Program-made: the position numbers and the translations under genes
Assembly (NCBI RefSeq): GCF_019655335.1
Contig: NZ_BPFD01000041.1
Span: 1-42,855 of the forward strand
Direction: 5' to 3'
Length of the DNA: 42,855 nt
Source: Shewanella hafniensis
Lineage (GTDB): Bacteria; Pseudomonadota; Gammaproteobacteria; Enterobacterales; Shewanellaceae
Notes under the pieces: generated by a model
What the model saw: the letters and a program-made list of their open reading frames with translations, nothing else
What the model was told of the DNA's origin: nothing
Database searches by the model: none
Shown: piece after piece, positions 33,971 through 42,188 of the stretch
How the letters are laid out: each line of letters begins with the position of its first letter
Position numbering within the stretch: the first letter of the stretch is position 1

Positions 33971-35170
33971 CTATACGCTGCGGGTTGCCGTTGCTGGCGA
34001 AATATTTGCCGCCTTACGCGCTGGTAGGTAAACCGCTAGCGTGGTGACAATAAACAAGCCTGCCACTGTAAATAATGGATAACTTAAATCCAACATAGGC
34101 AAGCTATAGATTTTCATTAACTGCTGGCCTAACTGTATCGCTAACAAGCCGCCCAACACGCCTCCCGCTAAGCAAATCAAATAATTTTCTACGAGGAAGT
34201 AACTGACAATGTCGCGTTTTTTCGCACCCAGTGCACGGCGGGTACCTATCTGCTTAGTGCGGCGCTGGATATTAAACATCACCATACCGGTTAAACCGAG
34301 CGAGGTGATCAGCAGCAGCAACACTACCATCATGATCAACACGGTAATCATCAATTTATGATCGCGGTATGAGCTATCTTTTAACGCCTCGATTGACTTA
34401 AAGCCATCGAGAACTCGGTTAGGATTCTCGGCCAGCAACGCTTTTTTTATCGCATCTTTAAGCTCGGCGTGAAACTCAGGTTTGGCCCGAACCATGTAAG
34501 AACTGCTGCCATAATCCACATTTTGAATCACACTGTTTTCAAGGCTAGAACTGTCAATCCACGCGCCTTGCAGTTTTTCGACAACCCCTATCACAGTGAT
34601 CTGTGCATCTTTACCCTCGTACAACACTTTGCCAAGTGGTGATTCATCAGGCCAAATCGCTTTCGCTAACGCGCTGGAGATGATCGCTAATCGGCTCGGG
34701 CTATCGAGATTGTCCTTAAGTTCATGGGGGTAAAAGTTACGCCCTTCAATCAGCTTAAGGCCTAAGGTCTCAAGGGTGTGATCTGTCCCTAAGTACATAG
34801 CAAATTGCGGTGTCGATTTAGCGCTATCCGGATCGGGCCCCAAATTGAAGGTGCTCGACCAGCCACCACCGCTTAATGGCAACATATTGGTTGAGGTCGC
34901 ATCAATCACATTGGGTAGCCCACGTAAAATTTGCTGATCAATTTTGTTTTGCGCGGTTTTATCTATCAATGGATCGAAGTTGAACAAGCTAAAGGTCAAG
35001 ACTTCAGACTCTTCGACTCCCGAAACGCGCTGCATCAGGGCTAAACGCTCCTGAATAATAAAGCTCGCGTTCGCCACAATTGCCACAGACAAAATAATCT
35101 GAATAAGCAGTAATACAGGACCGCTTTTACTGCGCAACAAACTGCTGAGAATAGGTTTAATATGTAACAT
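33971..35170 (-). CDS. MacB/FtsX-type ABC transporter permease (second)
   Basis: The 399-aa permease has one N-terminal TM (about 18-40) and a large periplasmic MacB-type domain (about 45-270). Three C-terminal TM helices follow (about 275-300, 330-355, 365-385) as an FtsX domain; NIQRRTKQIGTRRALGAKKRDI is the conserved cytoplasmic coupling segment. Type VII (MacB-like) exporters do not carry substrate through the membrane themselves but move it from the periplasm by mechanotransmission. It is the last gene of the exporter operon, 10 bp after its sister permease, and is followed by a terminator. The two permeases differ in sequence and would form a heterodimer. Confidence 0.9.
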   Translation of the reverse strand: MLHIKPILSSLLRSKSGPVLLLIQIILSVAIVANASFIIQERLALMQRVSGVEESEVLTFSLFNFDPLIDKTAQNKIDQQILRGLPNVIDATSTNMLPLSGGGWSSTFNLGPDPDSAKSTPQFAMYLGTDHTLETLGLKLIEGRNFYPHELKDNLDSPSRLAIISSALAKAIWPDESPLGKVLYEGKDAQITVIGVVEKLQGAWIDSSSLENSVIQNVDYGSSSYMVRAKPEFHAELKDAIKKALLAENPNRVLDGFKSIEALKDSSYRDHKLMITVLIMMVVLLLLITSLGLTGMVMFNIQRRTKQIGTRRALGAKKRDIVSYFLVENYLICLAGGVLGGLLAIQLGQQLMKIYSLPMLDLSYPLFTVAGLFIVTTLAVYLPARKAANISPATATRSV

Positions 35171-35180
35171 AATAAGTCCC

Positions 35181-36491
35181 TTACTGGCTTTTCAGATAAA
35201 CGCTAGGTTTAGTCCGGCACACAACCCACGCGGGATACAAGCCAGCCAACAAGGCTGTGCCTACCGCAATACTAGGAGTGATAATCCACATACTCGCCGA
35301 TAAATGGGTTAACCCCTTCGAGACCTCAAACTGTGCCGATAAGCCGTAAAGTGACGCGTAGGCCCAAGCGAGTCCCAGTAAGCCGCCTAATAAACCTATC
35401 ATGCCTACTTCCACCATATATTGAGCGAAGATTTGGGCACGGCTAGCACCGATTGCGCGGCGTACCCCAACTTCAGGCGCTCGCTTGAGGAACTTAGTGA
35501 GTATTAAACCTAATATATTGACTAAACAAACACTTAAAAATAGTGCGCTCAAACCAACCAAGATTTTATTATCTTCAGGAACGACATGATTGTATTCAAG
35601 CCAAGTCGCGACATCGGAGACCTTGACTGAGTCTGCGGCAGATTTTTTATCGGTAAAGCGACCCAATGCTTTTTGCTCTGCGACATAATTACTGAGCCAA
35701 GAACGGTAACTGGTTACGGCATCTTTATTGGGTAACTCAACCCAATACAGCAGCCACACTTTTTCAGAGTTAAGGCGATCGCTGTAACTATTCATCGTCT
35801 CAAACTTCCAACCCGAAGTATTACCCCATACATCAAACTCTTCGATAGGTGTCAGCGAAAATGGCACAAAAATTTGTTCAGTATCATTAAAGGCACCGTT
35901 AGTGGGATCATAATATTTAGGCTTAGGGTCCCAGGCTTTAATCACCCCAACCACTTGATAAGGTTTACGATTAAGATAGATAACCTTGCCGACACTGTTT
36001 TGGCCCGCAAACAGCTTTTGATTGAGTTTATCGTTAATCACCACTTGATAAGCAGGTTCAGTGTCAACGGATTTATCCCACACATTGCCGTACAAAAATG
36101 GCACGTCAAACAGCTTAAAAAAGTCGCTATCAGTCACCCGAATACTTTCTAAAATAGGCGCGAAATTGACATCCTCAGTTTGCAGCGCCATCCCAGTGCG
36201 AAACATCGCCGCTTGGCGTTTAGGTAAGGTATTGTTGCGCAAATTCATCGCATCTTGATAAGTCACTAACGAGTTAAGCTCATCCCAAGAATCGGGACCT
36301 TGGCTCCAAAGCTGTACCGCATTTAACTCATCTGAGCGTTCACCCGCAGGATTAAACGACATCATCTTGTAGACGTTTAACGTGGTGATTGTGATGCCAA
36401 TACCTATCGAAATCGCCAACACCATCAACAGCGACAGCACTGGGGTTTTCTTAATGCTGCGCCAGGCTAAATCAACATAATAAAAAAACAT
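35181..36491 (-). CDS. MacB/FtsX-type ABC transporter permease (first)
   Basis: The 436-aa permease has the same topology as the next gene: an N-terminal TM (about 17-38), a periplasmic MacB core domain (about 40-310) and three C-terminal helices (about 312-335, 365-390, 400-420). The coupling sequence FLKRAPEVGVRRAIGASRAQIFAQYM is typical of FtsX domains. The periplasmic domain contains several WGN/WDK/WLEY aromatic clusters. AAGGATA precedes its ATG, 11 bp after the ATPase gene. A companion permease follows, so the transporter is probably one ATPase dimer with two different membrane subunits. Confidence 0.9.
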   Translation of the reverse strand: MFFYYVDLAWRSIKKTPVLSLLMVLAISIGIGITITTLNVYKMMSFNPAGERSDELNAVQLWSQGPDSWDELNSLVTYQDAMNLRNNTLPKRQAAMFRTGMALQTEDVNFAPILESIRVTDSDFFKLFDVPFLYGNVWDKSVDTEPAYQVVINDKLNQKLFAGQNSVGKVIYLNRKPYQVVGVIKAWDPKPKYYDPTNGAFNDTEQIFVPFSLTPIEEFDVWGNTSGWKFETMNSYSDRLNSEKVWLLYWVELPNKDAVTSYRSWLSNYVAEQKALGRFTDKKSAADSVKVSDVATWLEYNHVVPEDNKILVGLSALFLSVCLVNILGLILTKFLKRAPEVGVRRAIGASRAQIFAQYMVEVGMIGLLGGLLGLAWAYASLYGLSAQFEVSKGLTHLSASMWIITPSIAVGTALLAGLYPAWVVCRTKPSVYLKSQ

Positions 36492-36502
36492 AATGCGTAT
36501 CC

Positions 36503-37243
36503 TTAGTCAGCGTTGGCGACAAGTTTATCTAATGGGTGCGAAGCTGCAGTTTGCACACTGCCATGGGGCTGATACATAGTAAAATCACACACTTGACCAT
36601 CGACGATTTGAATATTGCGCTGGGCACGGCGAGCGAGTTCAGGGTCGTGGGTCACCATGATAATAGTCGTGCCCGCTTGATTGATATTTTCAAGTAATTC
36701 CATCACTTGGCGCGCCATTAGGCTGTCGAGGTTACCCGTTGGTTCATCGGCGAGCAGAAAACGCGGTTCACCGGCTAATGCGCGGGCAATCGCCACCCTT
36801 TGTTGCTGTCCGCCCGAAAGCTGAGTGGGAAAATGCTTGAGTCGTGAGGCTAAACCCACTTGTTCTAATGCTTGTTGTACGCGGCGTTGGCGTTCCTTGG
36901 CATTAAAACCACGGTAGCGCAGCGGCACTTCAATATTCTCAGCCAAGTTAAGGTCGGGAATTAAGTTAAAACCTTGGAAGATAAAGCCGATTTTCTCGTT
37001 ACGAATGGCGGCGCTCTTGTTATCGCTCAGGTTAGACACGTTGATACCATCGAGAAAATAGTCACCGTGGGTAAAACCTTCAAGCAAACCCGCGATATTT
37101 AAAAACGTGGTTTTACCTGAGCCAGAAGGACCCGTGACCGCAACAAACTCGCCTTCATTTACTTCGAGGTTAAAATCGCGCAGGGCGTGGGTTTCCACTA
37201 AATCCGTTTTAAAAACCTTGCTCACACTCTTCATTGATAACAT
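36503..37243 (-). CDS. LolD/MacB-type ABC transporter ATPase
   Basis: The 246-aa ATPase has Walker [11 protein letters not shown]-loop [15 protein letters not shown], signature LSGGQQQR, Walker [13 protein letters not shown] and switch histidine [10 protein letters not shown]. The DEPTGNLDS form is typical of the LolD/MacB/FtsE branch. A C-terminal tail of about 30 residues beyond the ABC core ([19 protein letters not shown]) is slightly longer than usual. AAGGAAATTAAC precedes the ATG. It drives the two permeases encoded downstream, together with the adaptor encoded upstream. The usual MacB fusion of ATPase and permease is absent; here they are separate genes. Confidence 0.92.
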   Translation of the reverse strand: MLSMKSVSKVFKTDLVETHALRDFNLEVNEGEFVAVTGPSGSGKTTFLNIAGLLEGFTHGDYFLDGINVSNLSDNKSAAIRNEKIGFIFQGFNLIPDLNLAENIEVPLRYRGFNAKERQRRVQQALEQVGLASRLKHFPTQLSGGQQQRVAIARALAGEPRFLLADEPTGNLDSLMARQVMELLENINQAGTTIIMVTHDPELARRAQRNIQIVDGQVCDFTMYQPHGSVQTAASHPLDKLVANAD

Positions 37244-37281
37244 GTTAATTTCCTTAAAATAATCAAATCAATTTTACGCCC

Positions 37282-37320
37282 TGACGCTGCATCTAAACGA
37301 CGTGATGCATGGCAGCGTCA
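37282..37320 (-). other. Intercistronic hairpin in the exporter operon
   Basis: TGACGCTGC (37282-37290) and GCAGCGTCA (37312-37320) pair perfectly, starting directly after the stop codon of the 87-aa membrane protein. No T-run follows, so it is more likely to modulate the message between accessory genes and the ATPase gene than to end it. Confidence 0.6.
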
Positions 37321-37584
37321 TCAGCCGAATAATGGCTCAACGACAGATTCTACAAGCCACACAAAAACGCCCAATATAAGGTCGGCACTTTCGAGTGAAA
37401 CCTCACCCACTTGGCGAACCTCCTCCAATGGATTGGTCCATTCCAAGATATTCAGTCCAAGGAAAAACCAGCTATTGGCTTCACCGATACTCAACTCCAC
37501 CGCGACCACCAGTAGCAGTAAGGCCAACACGCCAAACATTTTTGATGACATCAACACACTGAAATCAAATTGTTTATCACGCAT
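37321..37584 (-). CDS. Small membrane protein of unknown function in exporter operon
   Basis: This 87-aa protein has one strong TM helix (about 15-32, FGVLALLLLVVAVELSI), a short aromatic segment (SWFFLGLNILEW) and a C-terminal amphipathic/hydrophobic stretch (ADLILGVFVWLVESVVEPLF) that could be a second membrane segment. I do not recognise a family. AGGAG seven bases before the ATG supports translation. It lies between the adaptor (and the small ORF) and the ATPase, so it may be an accessory subunit or small regulator of the exporter. A hairpin follows its stop immediately. Confidence 0.75.
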   Translation of the reverse strand: MRDKQFDFSVLMSSKMFGVLALLLLVVAVELSIGEANSWFFLGLNILEWTNPLEEVRQVGEVSLESADLILGVFVWLVESVVEPLFG

Positions 37585-37694
37585 ATTCGGCTCCTATTCT
37601 TGTCCATGTCGCAGCAGGTTTCGTCATTCACCTTGATCGCTGCGCCGTTATATTCATCAGATTGGTTATTTAGTAATTTACGAATATCGGTCAT
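37551..37694 (-). CDS. Candidate 47-aa ORF, translationally coupled to the adaptor gene
   Basis: An ATG at 37694 overlaps the adaptor stop as TGATG, the classic arrangement for coupled translation. The 47-codon frame is polar at its start (MTDIRKLLNNQSDEYNG), contains four cysteines (C27, C28, C38, C47) and ends by overlapping the 87-aa gene's start by 34 bp. It has no signal peptide and no family that I recognise. It could be a short accessory or cargo-like peptide, or merely a coupling device that keeps ribosomes moving to the next gene's AGGAG. The coupling geometry is seen directly; the function is open. Confidence 0.42.
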   Translation of the reverse strand: MTDIRKLLNNQSDEYNGAAIKVNDETCCDMDKNRSRICVINNLISVC

Positions 37695-38956
37695 CAATGA
37701 ATCCTGACCTGTTCTGCTTGATTAAAAGGTTCGACGCTGGATATCACCCACTCATCCCCGGCTTTACCGCCTTCGAGCACTTCGACTTGGCTCATACTGG
37801 TACTGCCGAGTTTGATCTCGCGGCGGCTGGCTAAATCGCCTTCAATTTGGTAAGCCTCATTGCCACCACCGCTAGTCATAAAGGCGCCACGTTTTACCAT
37901 TAGTACATCGGGTCTGTGCTCCAGTAAAACTCGGGCAGAGATACGTTGGTTCTGACGCAGTTTCAAGCTGTTATCTTGAACGAACTGCACCCTTGCGGTC
38001 ACTTCACGGTTACGCACTTCGGGGGAGATGGACGATAACTTGCCCATTAACTTCACGCTGCCGAAACTCAGCTCAACTTCCATGCCCAAACCTAAATCGT
38101 CGGCGTAGGACTCTGGCACCGCAAGTTCGGCCTCATAAGCACTTAAGTCCACAACGGTTAGAATCGGTTGATTGGCACTAAGGCGGGTTTTCTGCTCTGT
38201 GATCCAGTTGCCGATAATGCCGCCCACGGGCGCTCTAATATTCAAGGCTTCAACTTGGCGTTCGAGTTCATGCACGGCAAGGGTTTGGCGCTCGACCTCT
38301 AAGGCTTTATTTTTAATTTCGAAGGTGAGCGTGTCTTTTGTTAGCGCCACTTCCTGCTCGGCATGGGCAAATTTAAGCTTAGCCTTGTGTAAATCGTCCT
38401 TACCTTTCTCGTAATCGATTTCACTGATCAGCTTATTTGTAATTAATAACTCACCCCGGCGGCGCTCCCTGTCTGCGGCTTCTAAATCCACCGCGGCCAT
38501 GTCTAAGGTTTGATTTACTTGCAGTTGATCGCGTCTCGCATCCAACTTGGCACGCTCTAAAGCACTCTGCATTCCTGCCAAAATCGATTTAGCCTGCTCT
38601 AGCTGATTGGTTAATCTTGGGCTATCAAGCTTGGCAACCACATCGCCTTTATTAACGCTATCGCCAGGATTACTCAGCAGAGTGACTGTGCCTTCCTCAG
38701 TGCTATACAAAATAGGCGCATTCGCCGCCACGATTTTACCTGTGGTCGCTACATCGCGGGTTAAGGTTCCAACAAAGAGTGTTGCCGTGGTGATGTCGCT
38801 GCGGCTTAAGGATTTACTCACGTTATCTGCGCCCAAGCTCGCCCACACTAAGGCGCTGACCAATAAGGCGCAACCGCCGATCAACAGAGGTAACTTAAGA
38901 CGTTTAGTGGTCGATGGCACAAGTACAGTATCTTGGCCGCTAGTATCTTTAATCAT
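37694..38956 (-). CDS. Periplasmic adaptor (MacA/HlyD-like) of the ABC exporter
   Basis: The 420-aa adaptor has an N-terminal membrane anchor (LPLLIGGCALLVSALVWASLG) and a biotinyl-lipoyl-like half-motif (LYSTEEGTVTLLSNPGDSVNKGDVVAKL). A long alpha-helical hairpin (about 100-215, many Lys/Glu/Leu/Ala) follows, then the second lipoyl half (RAPVGGIIGNWITEQKTRLSANQPILTV) and beta-barrel/membrane-proximal domains. It should bridge the inner-membrane permeases to an outer-membrane channel, which is not encoded here. The frame extends to TTG 39001, but ATG 38956 is more natural because the sigma-54 start site would lie near 39027. It is the first gene of the operon. Confidence 0.88.
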   Translation of the reverse strand: MIKDTSGQDTVLVPSTTKRLKLPLLIGGCALLVSALVWASLGADNVSKSLSRSDITTATLFVGTLTRDVATTGKIVAANAPILYSTEEGTVTLLSNPGDSVNKGDVVAKLDSPRLTNQLEQAKSILAGMQSALERAKLDARRDQLQVNQTLDMAAVDLEAADRERRRGELLITNKLISEIDYEKGKDDLHKAKLKFAHAEQEVALTKDTLTFEIKNKALEVERQTLAVHELERQVEALNIRAPVGGIIGNWITEQKTRLSANQPILTVVDLSAYEAELAVPESYADDLGLGMEVELSFGSVKLMGKLSSISPEVRNREVTARVQFVQDNSLKLRQNQRISARVLLEHRPDVLMVKRGAFMTSGGGNEAYQIEGDLASRREIKLGSTSMSQVEVLEGGKAGDEWVISSVEPFNQAEQVRIH

Positions 38957-39037
38957 GGCTTTACTCGCTTCCCTGTCGGAATCATCAGTGCCGAAGCGCA
39001 ATCAACGGACACTATTGGAAATCTATACCACAGAGAA

Positions 39038-39054
39038 AGCAAAGCCTATGCCAA
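39038..39054 (-). promoter_or_regulatory. Sigma-54 promoter of the exporter operon
   Basis: Read on the minus strand, TTGGCATAGGCTTTGCT has GG and GC separated by exactly 10 bp and agrees with TTGGCAC-N5-TTGCT at nearly every conserved position. It lies about 95 bp upstream of the adaptor ATG. The nearby NtrC-like regulator carries the sigma-54 contact loop. Confidence 0.85.
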
Positions 39055-39104
39055 ACCAGTAAAAACATTATCATTCAAAATGTTAACTTGAGATCACTGA
39101 TAAA

Positions 39105-39168
39105 AGTGTCCGCGGACACTGGAAGTTAAATCGAAAAGTGTCCGCAGCAGATTAAGCAAAAGTGTCCG
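39105..39168. promoter_or_regulatory. Putative enhancer sites (AGTGTCCG repeats) for the NtrC-like regulator
   Basis: AGTGTCCGCGGACACT at 39105-39120 is a perfect 16-bp palindrome. Half-sites AAAAGTGTCCG follow at 39134-39144 and 39158-39168, and an inverted copy, CGGACACT, lies at 39006-39013 on the other side of the promoter. The upstream sites are about 50-115 bp from the sigma-54 promoter. The rest of this 376-bp gap (38957-39332) holds the pyrC promoter and no gene. Confidence 0.75.
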
Positions 39169-39261
39169 ATGTTAAAAACGATGACCTAGTGCGAGCCATG
39201 CAGCTAAGCGCTTCAATTACATGTCTTAACAGATTTATTGGCCGAAACTACCGAGTTTCCC

Positions 39262-39290
39262 TTTACAGTAAAATCCTTGCCACATAAGAT
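39262..39290 (+). promoter_or_regulatory. Predicted sigma-70 promoter of pyrC
   Basis: TTTACA (39262-39267) and TAAGAT (39285-39290) are separated by 17 bp and lie 43 bp before the pyrC ATG. The predicted start falls in a pyrimidine-rich stretch. No Shine-Dalgarno sequence is obvious before the ATG. Confidence 0.6.
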
Positions 39291-39332
39291 CCTGCCACCC
39301 TCGCAGCAAAAACGATCAAAAGACCAAACCCT

Positions 39333-40364
39333 ATGACCACAATAACAATCACTCGCCCAGACGACTGGCATATTCACTTAAGAGACGGCGCCCAGCTTAA
39401 AGATACAGTGCGCGACATCAGCCGCTATATGGGCCGCGCCATCGTGATGCCAAACTTAGTGCCCCCCGCTATCGATACCGAAACCGCACTGACTTATTAC
39501 GACCGTATTAAAGCGCAGGTGCCAGCGGGCTCACAGTTCGAACCTTTGATGGTGTTGTATTTAACCGACAAAACTAGCCCAGATGAAATCCGTAAAGCCA
39601 AAGCTTCAGGTAAAATTGTCGCCGCTAAGCTCTACCCTGCGGGCGCGACGACCAACTCGGATTCCGGCGTAACCGATTTGAAGAACATCTACCCCGCCCT
39701 CGAAGCCATGCAAGAAGTCGGCATGCTGTTTTTAGTGCACGGTGAAGTCACGGATTCATCGATTGATATTTTCGACCGCGAGCGCGTTTTTATCGAAAAT
39801 ATCCTCAGCAAAATCGTCGCCGATTTCCCAGAACTTAAAATCGTGCTTGAACATATCACCACTAAAGATGCGGTCGATTTTGTCACTCAAGCGTCTGATA
39901 ATGTGGCTGCGACCATCACAGCGCATCACTTACTGTATAACCGCAACCATATGCTGGCGGGCGGTATTCGCCCACATTTTTACTGCCTACCGATTTTAAA
40001 ACGCAATACCCACCAGCAAGCGTTATTAGCGGCTGCGGCAAGCGGCAGCAAGAAGTTCTTCCTCGGCACAGATTCGGCGCCCCACGCTAAGGATAAAAAA
40101 GAAGCCGCCTGTGGCTGCGCGGGTTCGTACACAGCCCACGCCGCGATTGAGCTGTATGCCGAAGCCTTCGAATCGGTGAATGCGCTGGATAAACTCGAAG
40201 CATTTGCCAGCTTCAATGGCCCAGATTTTTACAATCTGCCACGTAACGCCGACACGATAACGCTAGTGAAAACCCCATGGGATGTCCCTGCAACTTACCC
40301 GCTGGGCGACACTAACGTAGTGCCGATTCGTGCAGGCGAAGCCATTGATTGGCAAGTTGAGTAA
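39333..40364 (+). CDS. pyrC: Dihydroorotase PyrC
   Basis: The 343-aa class II dihydroorotase catalyses the reversible cyclisation of N-carbamoyl-aspartate to dihydroorotate in pyrimidine synthesis. Metal-binding HxH is in [12 protein letters not shown], the carbamylated lysine in [13 protein letters not shown], and further histidine ligands lie in FLVHGEV and LEHITT. The catalytic aspartate is in [13 protein letters not shown], followed by the class-typical [21 protein letters not shown]. Length equals E. coli PyrC within a few residues. It is transcribed away from the exporter operon, has its own predicted promoter and ends at a strong terminator. Confidence 0.96.
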   Translation: MTTITITRPDDWHIHLRDGAQLKDTVRDISRYMGRAIVMPNLVPPAIDTETALTYYDRIKAQVPAGSQFEPLMVLYLTDKTSPDEIRKAKASGKIVAAKLYPAGATTNSDSGVTDLKNIYPALEAMQEVGMLFLVHGEVTDSSIDIFDRERVFIENILSKIVADFPELKIVLEHITTKDAVDFVTQASDNVAATITAHHLLYNRNHMLAGGIRPHFYCLPILKRNTHQQALLAAAASGSKKFFLGTDSAPHAKDKKEAACGCAGSYTAHAAIELYAEAFESVNALDKLEAFASFNGPDFYNLPRNADTITLVKTPWDVPATYPLGDTNVVPIRAGEAIDWQVE

Positions 40365-40384
40365 GCCTTAAGTCTTTAACATCA

Positions 40385-40408
40385 GGTCGCCTACGGGCGA
40401 CCTTTTTT
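40385..40408 (+). terminator. Terminator of pyrC
   Basis: GGTCGCC / GGCGACC forms a 7-bp GC-rich stem with a TACG loop, directly followed by six T residues, 21 bp after the pyrC stop. Confidence 0.93.
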
Positions 40409-40466
40409 ACACCCTAGGTTCATTTTGATTTTCAATCCAACTTATTACTTTTAAGAGAAAATATGT

Positions 40467-41510
40467 ATGCAAACAAGGATGTTATTCTCGGTTTTATCCT
40501 CAAGCCTGTTGCTTGCTTCTATGCTCCCATTACATTCCTTTGCGGCCAATGAACTGACGGGGATCTGGCAGGGACAATTAGGCAAAAGCAAGGTCAGAGT
40601 CTGCTTTAATCAATATGGAACAGGTAGTTATTACTATCAACGCTACTTAACGCCGATAAGGCTCGAGCAGCAAGATGAACTGTGGAAAGAAGAAGGCAAC
40701 ACGGGAAACTGGCAGTTTGATACTGTCACGCCACAAAAACTGAGCGGCCATTGGTTTAAAGATAGCGCGAGTAAATCGTTCCCCGTACAACTTGAGCGAG
40801 CAATCAGCCCAGATGATGTAGAAGATTGCGGCGCCGATGCGTATAACCTGCCACTAGAAACAAGGCCAAAACTCAGCCGAGGGAAATGGCAAACCTATGA
40901 AAATATTGAGTATCGCCCGCTGACGTTCGGTACAGAAGTAGGGATCGAATTTAAAGGCCCACAAACGGGGATTTTGGCAATTAATCAATGGCTTGAACAT
41001 AAGCTCACCGATGAAGCCCAACTAGCACAAACCTTTGACACTCGCCGCAGAATGCTGGCACAAATGGGCAGTTTTGTGACTGACGAAACCTTTGCCGAGC
41101 CGATTTTTATTAATCAGCATTGGCTCAGTGTGCGCCTATATCGCTGGGCCGCAGGCTATGGCGCTAATGGCATTAATCAAAAGTTTGTCAGTTTCACCCT
41201 TGCGGATGGTAAACCTTTCCACCCGTGGCAATGGTTTCTCGCCGATACCAAACCGCAAAGCATGCTCGATGGTATGAGCCATCCTTTACCTCAAGCATTA
41301 AGGGAAAAGTTTTTTGCAGGTAAAGAGTTAGATCCAGAATGCCCCTCATCAGATGGCTCGGGATATTATCAGCTCACCCTTGAGGCAAAGACCATCAAAT
41401 TCTGGGAAATGCCCCGCGGCGATGGCTGTGAACAAGAGTTTATCCTGAGTCCGCAGGAAGCAATGCCTTATGCCACCCAATGGGGACAGACACAGCTTAA
41501 GTTGTTGTAA
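40467..41510 (+). CDS. Secreted or periplasmic protein of unknown function
   Basis: The 347-aa protein has a clear signal peptide (LFSVLSSSLLLASMLPLHSFAAN) and a mature N-terminus, ELTGIWQGQLGKSKVRVCFN, that resembles the first strands of small beta-sandwich/lipocalin-like domains. The mature part contains four cysteines (in VRVCFN, VEDCGAD, DPECPSS and GDGCEQ), which could form two disulfides. The C-terminal half is rich in Trp and Phe (FHPWQWFLAD, IKFWEMPRGDGCEQEF). I do not recognise the family. The first ATG lies 26 bases after a weak AAGAGAAA site. It sits between pyrC's terminator and a SnoaL-like gene 22 bp downstream, with which it could share a transcript. Confidence 0.82.
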   Translation: MQTRMLFSVLSSSLLLASMLPLHSFAANELTGIWQGQLGKSKVRVCFNQYGTGSYYYQRYLTPIRLEQQDELWKEEGNTGNWQFDTVTPQKLSGHWFKDSASKSFPVQLERAISPDDVEDCGADAYNLPLETRPKLSRGKWQTYENIEYRPLTFGTEVGIEFKGPQTGILAINQWLEHKLTDEAQLAQTFDTRRRMLAQMGSFVTDETFAEPIFINQHWLSVRLYRWAAGYGANGINQKFVSFTLADGKPFHPWQWFLADTKPQSMLDGMSHPLPQALREKFFAGKELDPECPSSDGSGYYQLTLEAKTIKFWEMPRGDGCEQEFILSPQEAMPYATQWGQTQLKLL

Positions 41511-41532
41511 TAAAAACATTAGGATAGTGAAT

Positions 41533-41928
41533 ATGACGGAAACCACAGGCATCGGTGCAAATGCCAGAACTAAAGCCAAAGCAGTAGAAAGCACACCCGA
41601 AGCGCTGGTTCAAGCTCAGCTTGAAGCTTACAACCAGCGCGATCTCGCTACTTTTGTCGCCCAGTTCAGTGACGATGTATGCATCTATCGCCCACCCGCA
41701 ACAGCGCCCGTCATCCAAGGTAAAGCCGCTTTTAGTGACTTCTATCAGAATGAACGCTTTAACCTGCCCAACTTACATGCCGAAATCATCAACCGTATGG
41801 TGGTGGGCAATAAAGTCGTCGATCACGAACGCATCAGCGGGATTAGGGATGAACCCTTTGAGGTGATGGTGGTGTTTGAAGTTAATGATGGGTTGATTCA
41901 AACCATGTGGAGTTTTGCAACCAACTGA
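41533..41928 (+). CDS. SnoaL-like / nuclear transport factor 2-fold protein
   Basis: The 131-aa protein has the cone-shaped NTF2-like pattern of SnoaL/steroid-isomerase-type domains. ALVQAQLEAYNQRDLATFVAQFSDDVCIYRPP is the N-terminal helix pair and first strand, IQGKAAFSDFYQNERF follows, and the domain ends with a sheet (VGNKVVDHERISG, VMVVFEVNDGLIQTMWSF). I start it at ATG 41533, which follows AGGATAGTGAAT; the frame is open 21 codons further back inside the previous gene but has no ribosome site. Members include small-molecule binders and isomerases, so no reaction can be stated. Confidence 0.85.
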   Translation: MTETTGIGANARTKAKAVESTPEALVQAQLEAYNQRDLATFVAQFSDDVCIYRPPATAPVIQGKAAFSDFYQNERFNLPNLHAEIINRMVVGNKVVDHERISGIRDEPFEVMVVFEVNDGLIQTMWSFATN

Positions 41929-41943
41929 TTGGTTGGTTAATAA

Positions 41944-42188
41944 TCAAGCTCCGCTTGACCAACGTCGTGGGGCTTCACCCCACACCCGACCAAGGAGGAC
42001 TGCTCGTCCTATCCTCCTTGGATGCTCCAAGACGTCCCTAGCGAAGTTACATGCATTGATTACCGGTCTCATACTCCAATAAAAATCGCCTAACGGCTCA
42101 GATGGCACATCCATGTGCCCCCGAGCCTGCGCCATCATCCATGATGTCGCCACGGCATTTTTATCTGCGTATTTCGACAACTTCGCAG
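41944..42188. repeat. Highly structured intergenic element (possible repeat or small RNA)
   Basis: Most of the 427-bp gap after the SnoaL-like gene consists of consecutive inverted repeats. Examples are TCAAGC/GCTTGA (41944-41958), GTGGGG/CCCCAC (41967-41983) and CCAAGGAGGA/TCCTCCTTGG (41990-42021). GGCACAT/ATGTGCC (42104-42119) is nested in GGCTC/GAGCC (42095-42127), followed by CATCAT/ATGATG (42133-42146) and CTGCG/CGCAG (42165-42188). The minus-strand open frame across it has low-complexity coding character and is not accepted as a gene. The sequence looks like a known type of Shewanella intergenic repeat, but I cannot confirm copy number. The remaining gap (42189-42355) is AT-rich with no feature seen apart from the next gene's promoter region. 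Confidence 0.6.

Noticed and set aside
38607..39062. 151-codon plus-strand frame over the adaptor gene start
   Set aside because: It overlaps the adaptor coding region and the sigma-54 promoter, and no family or ribosome site was seen.
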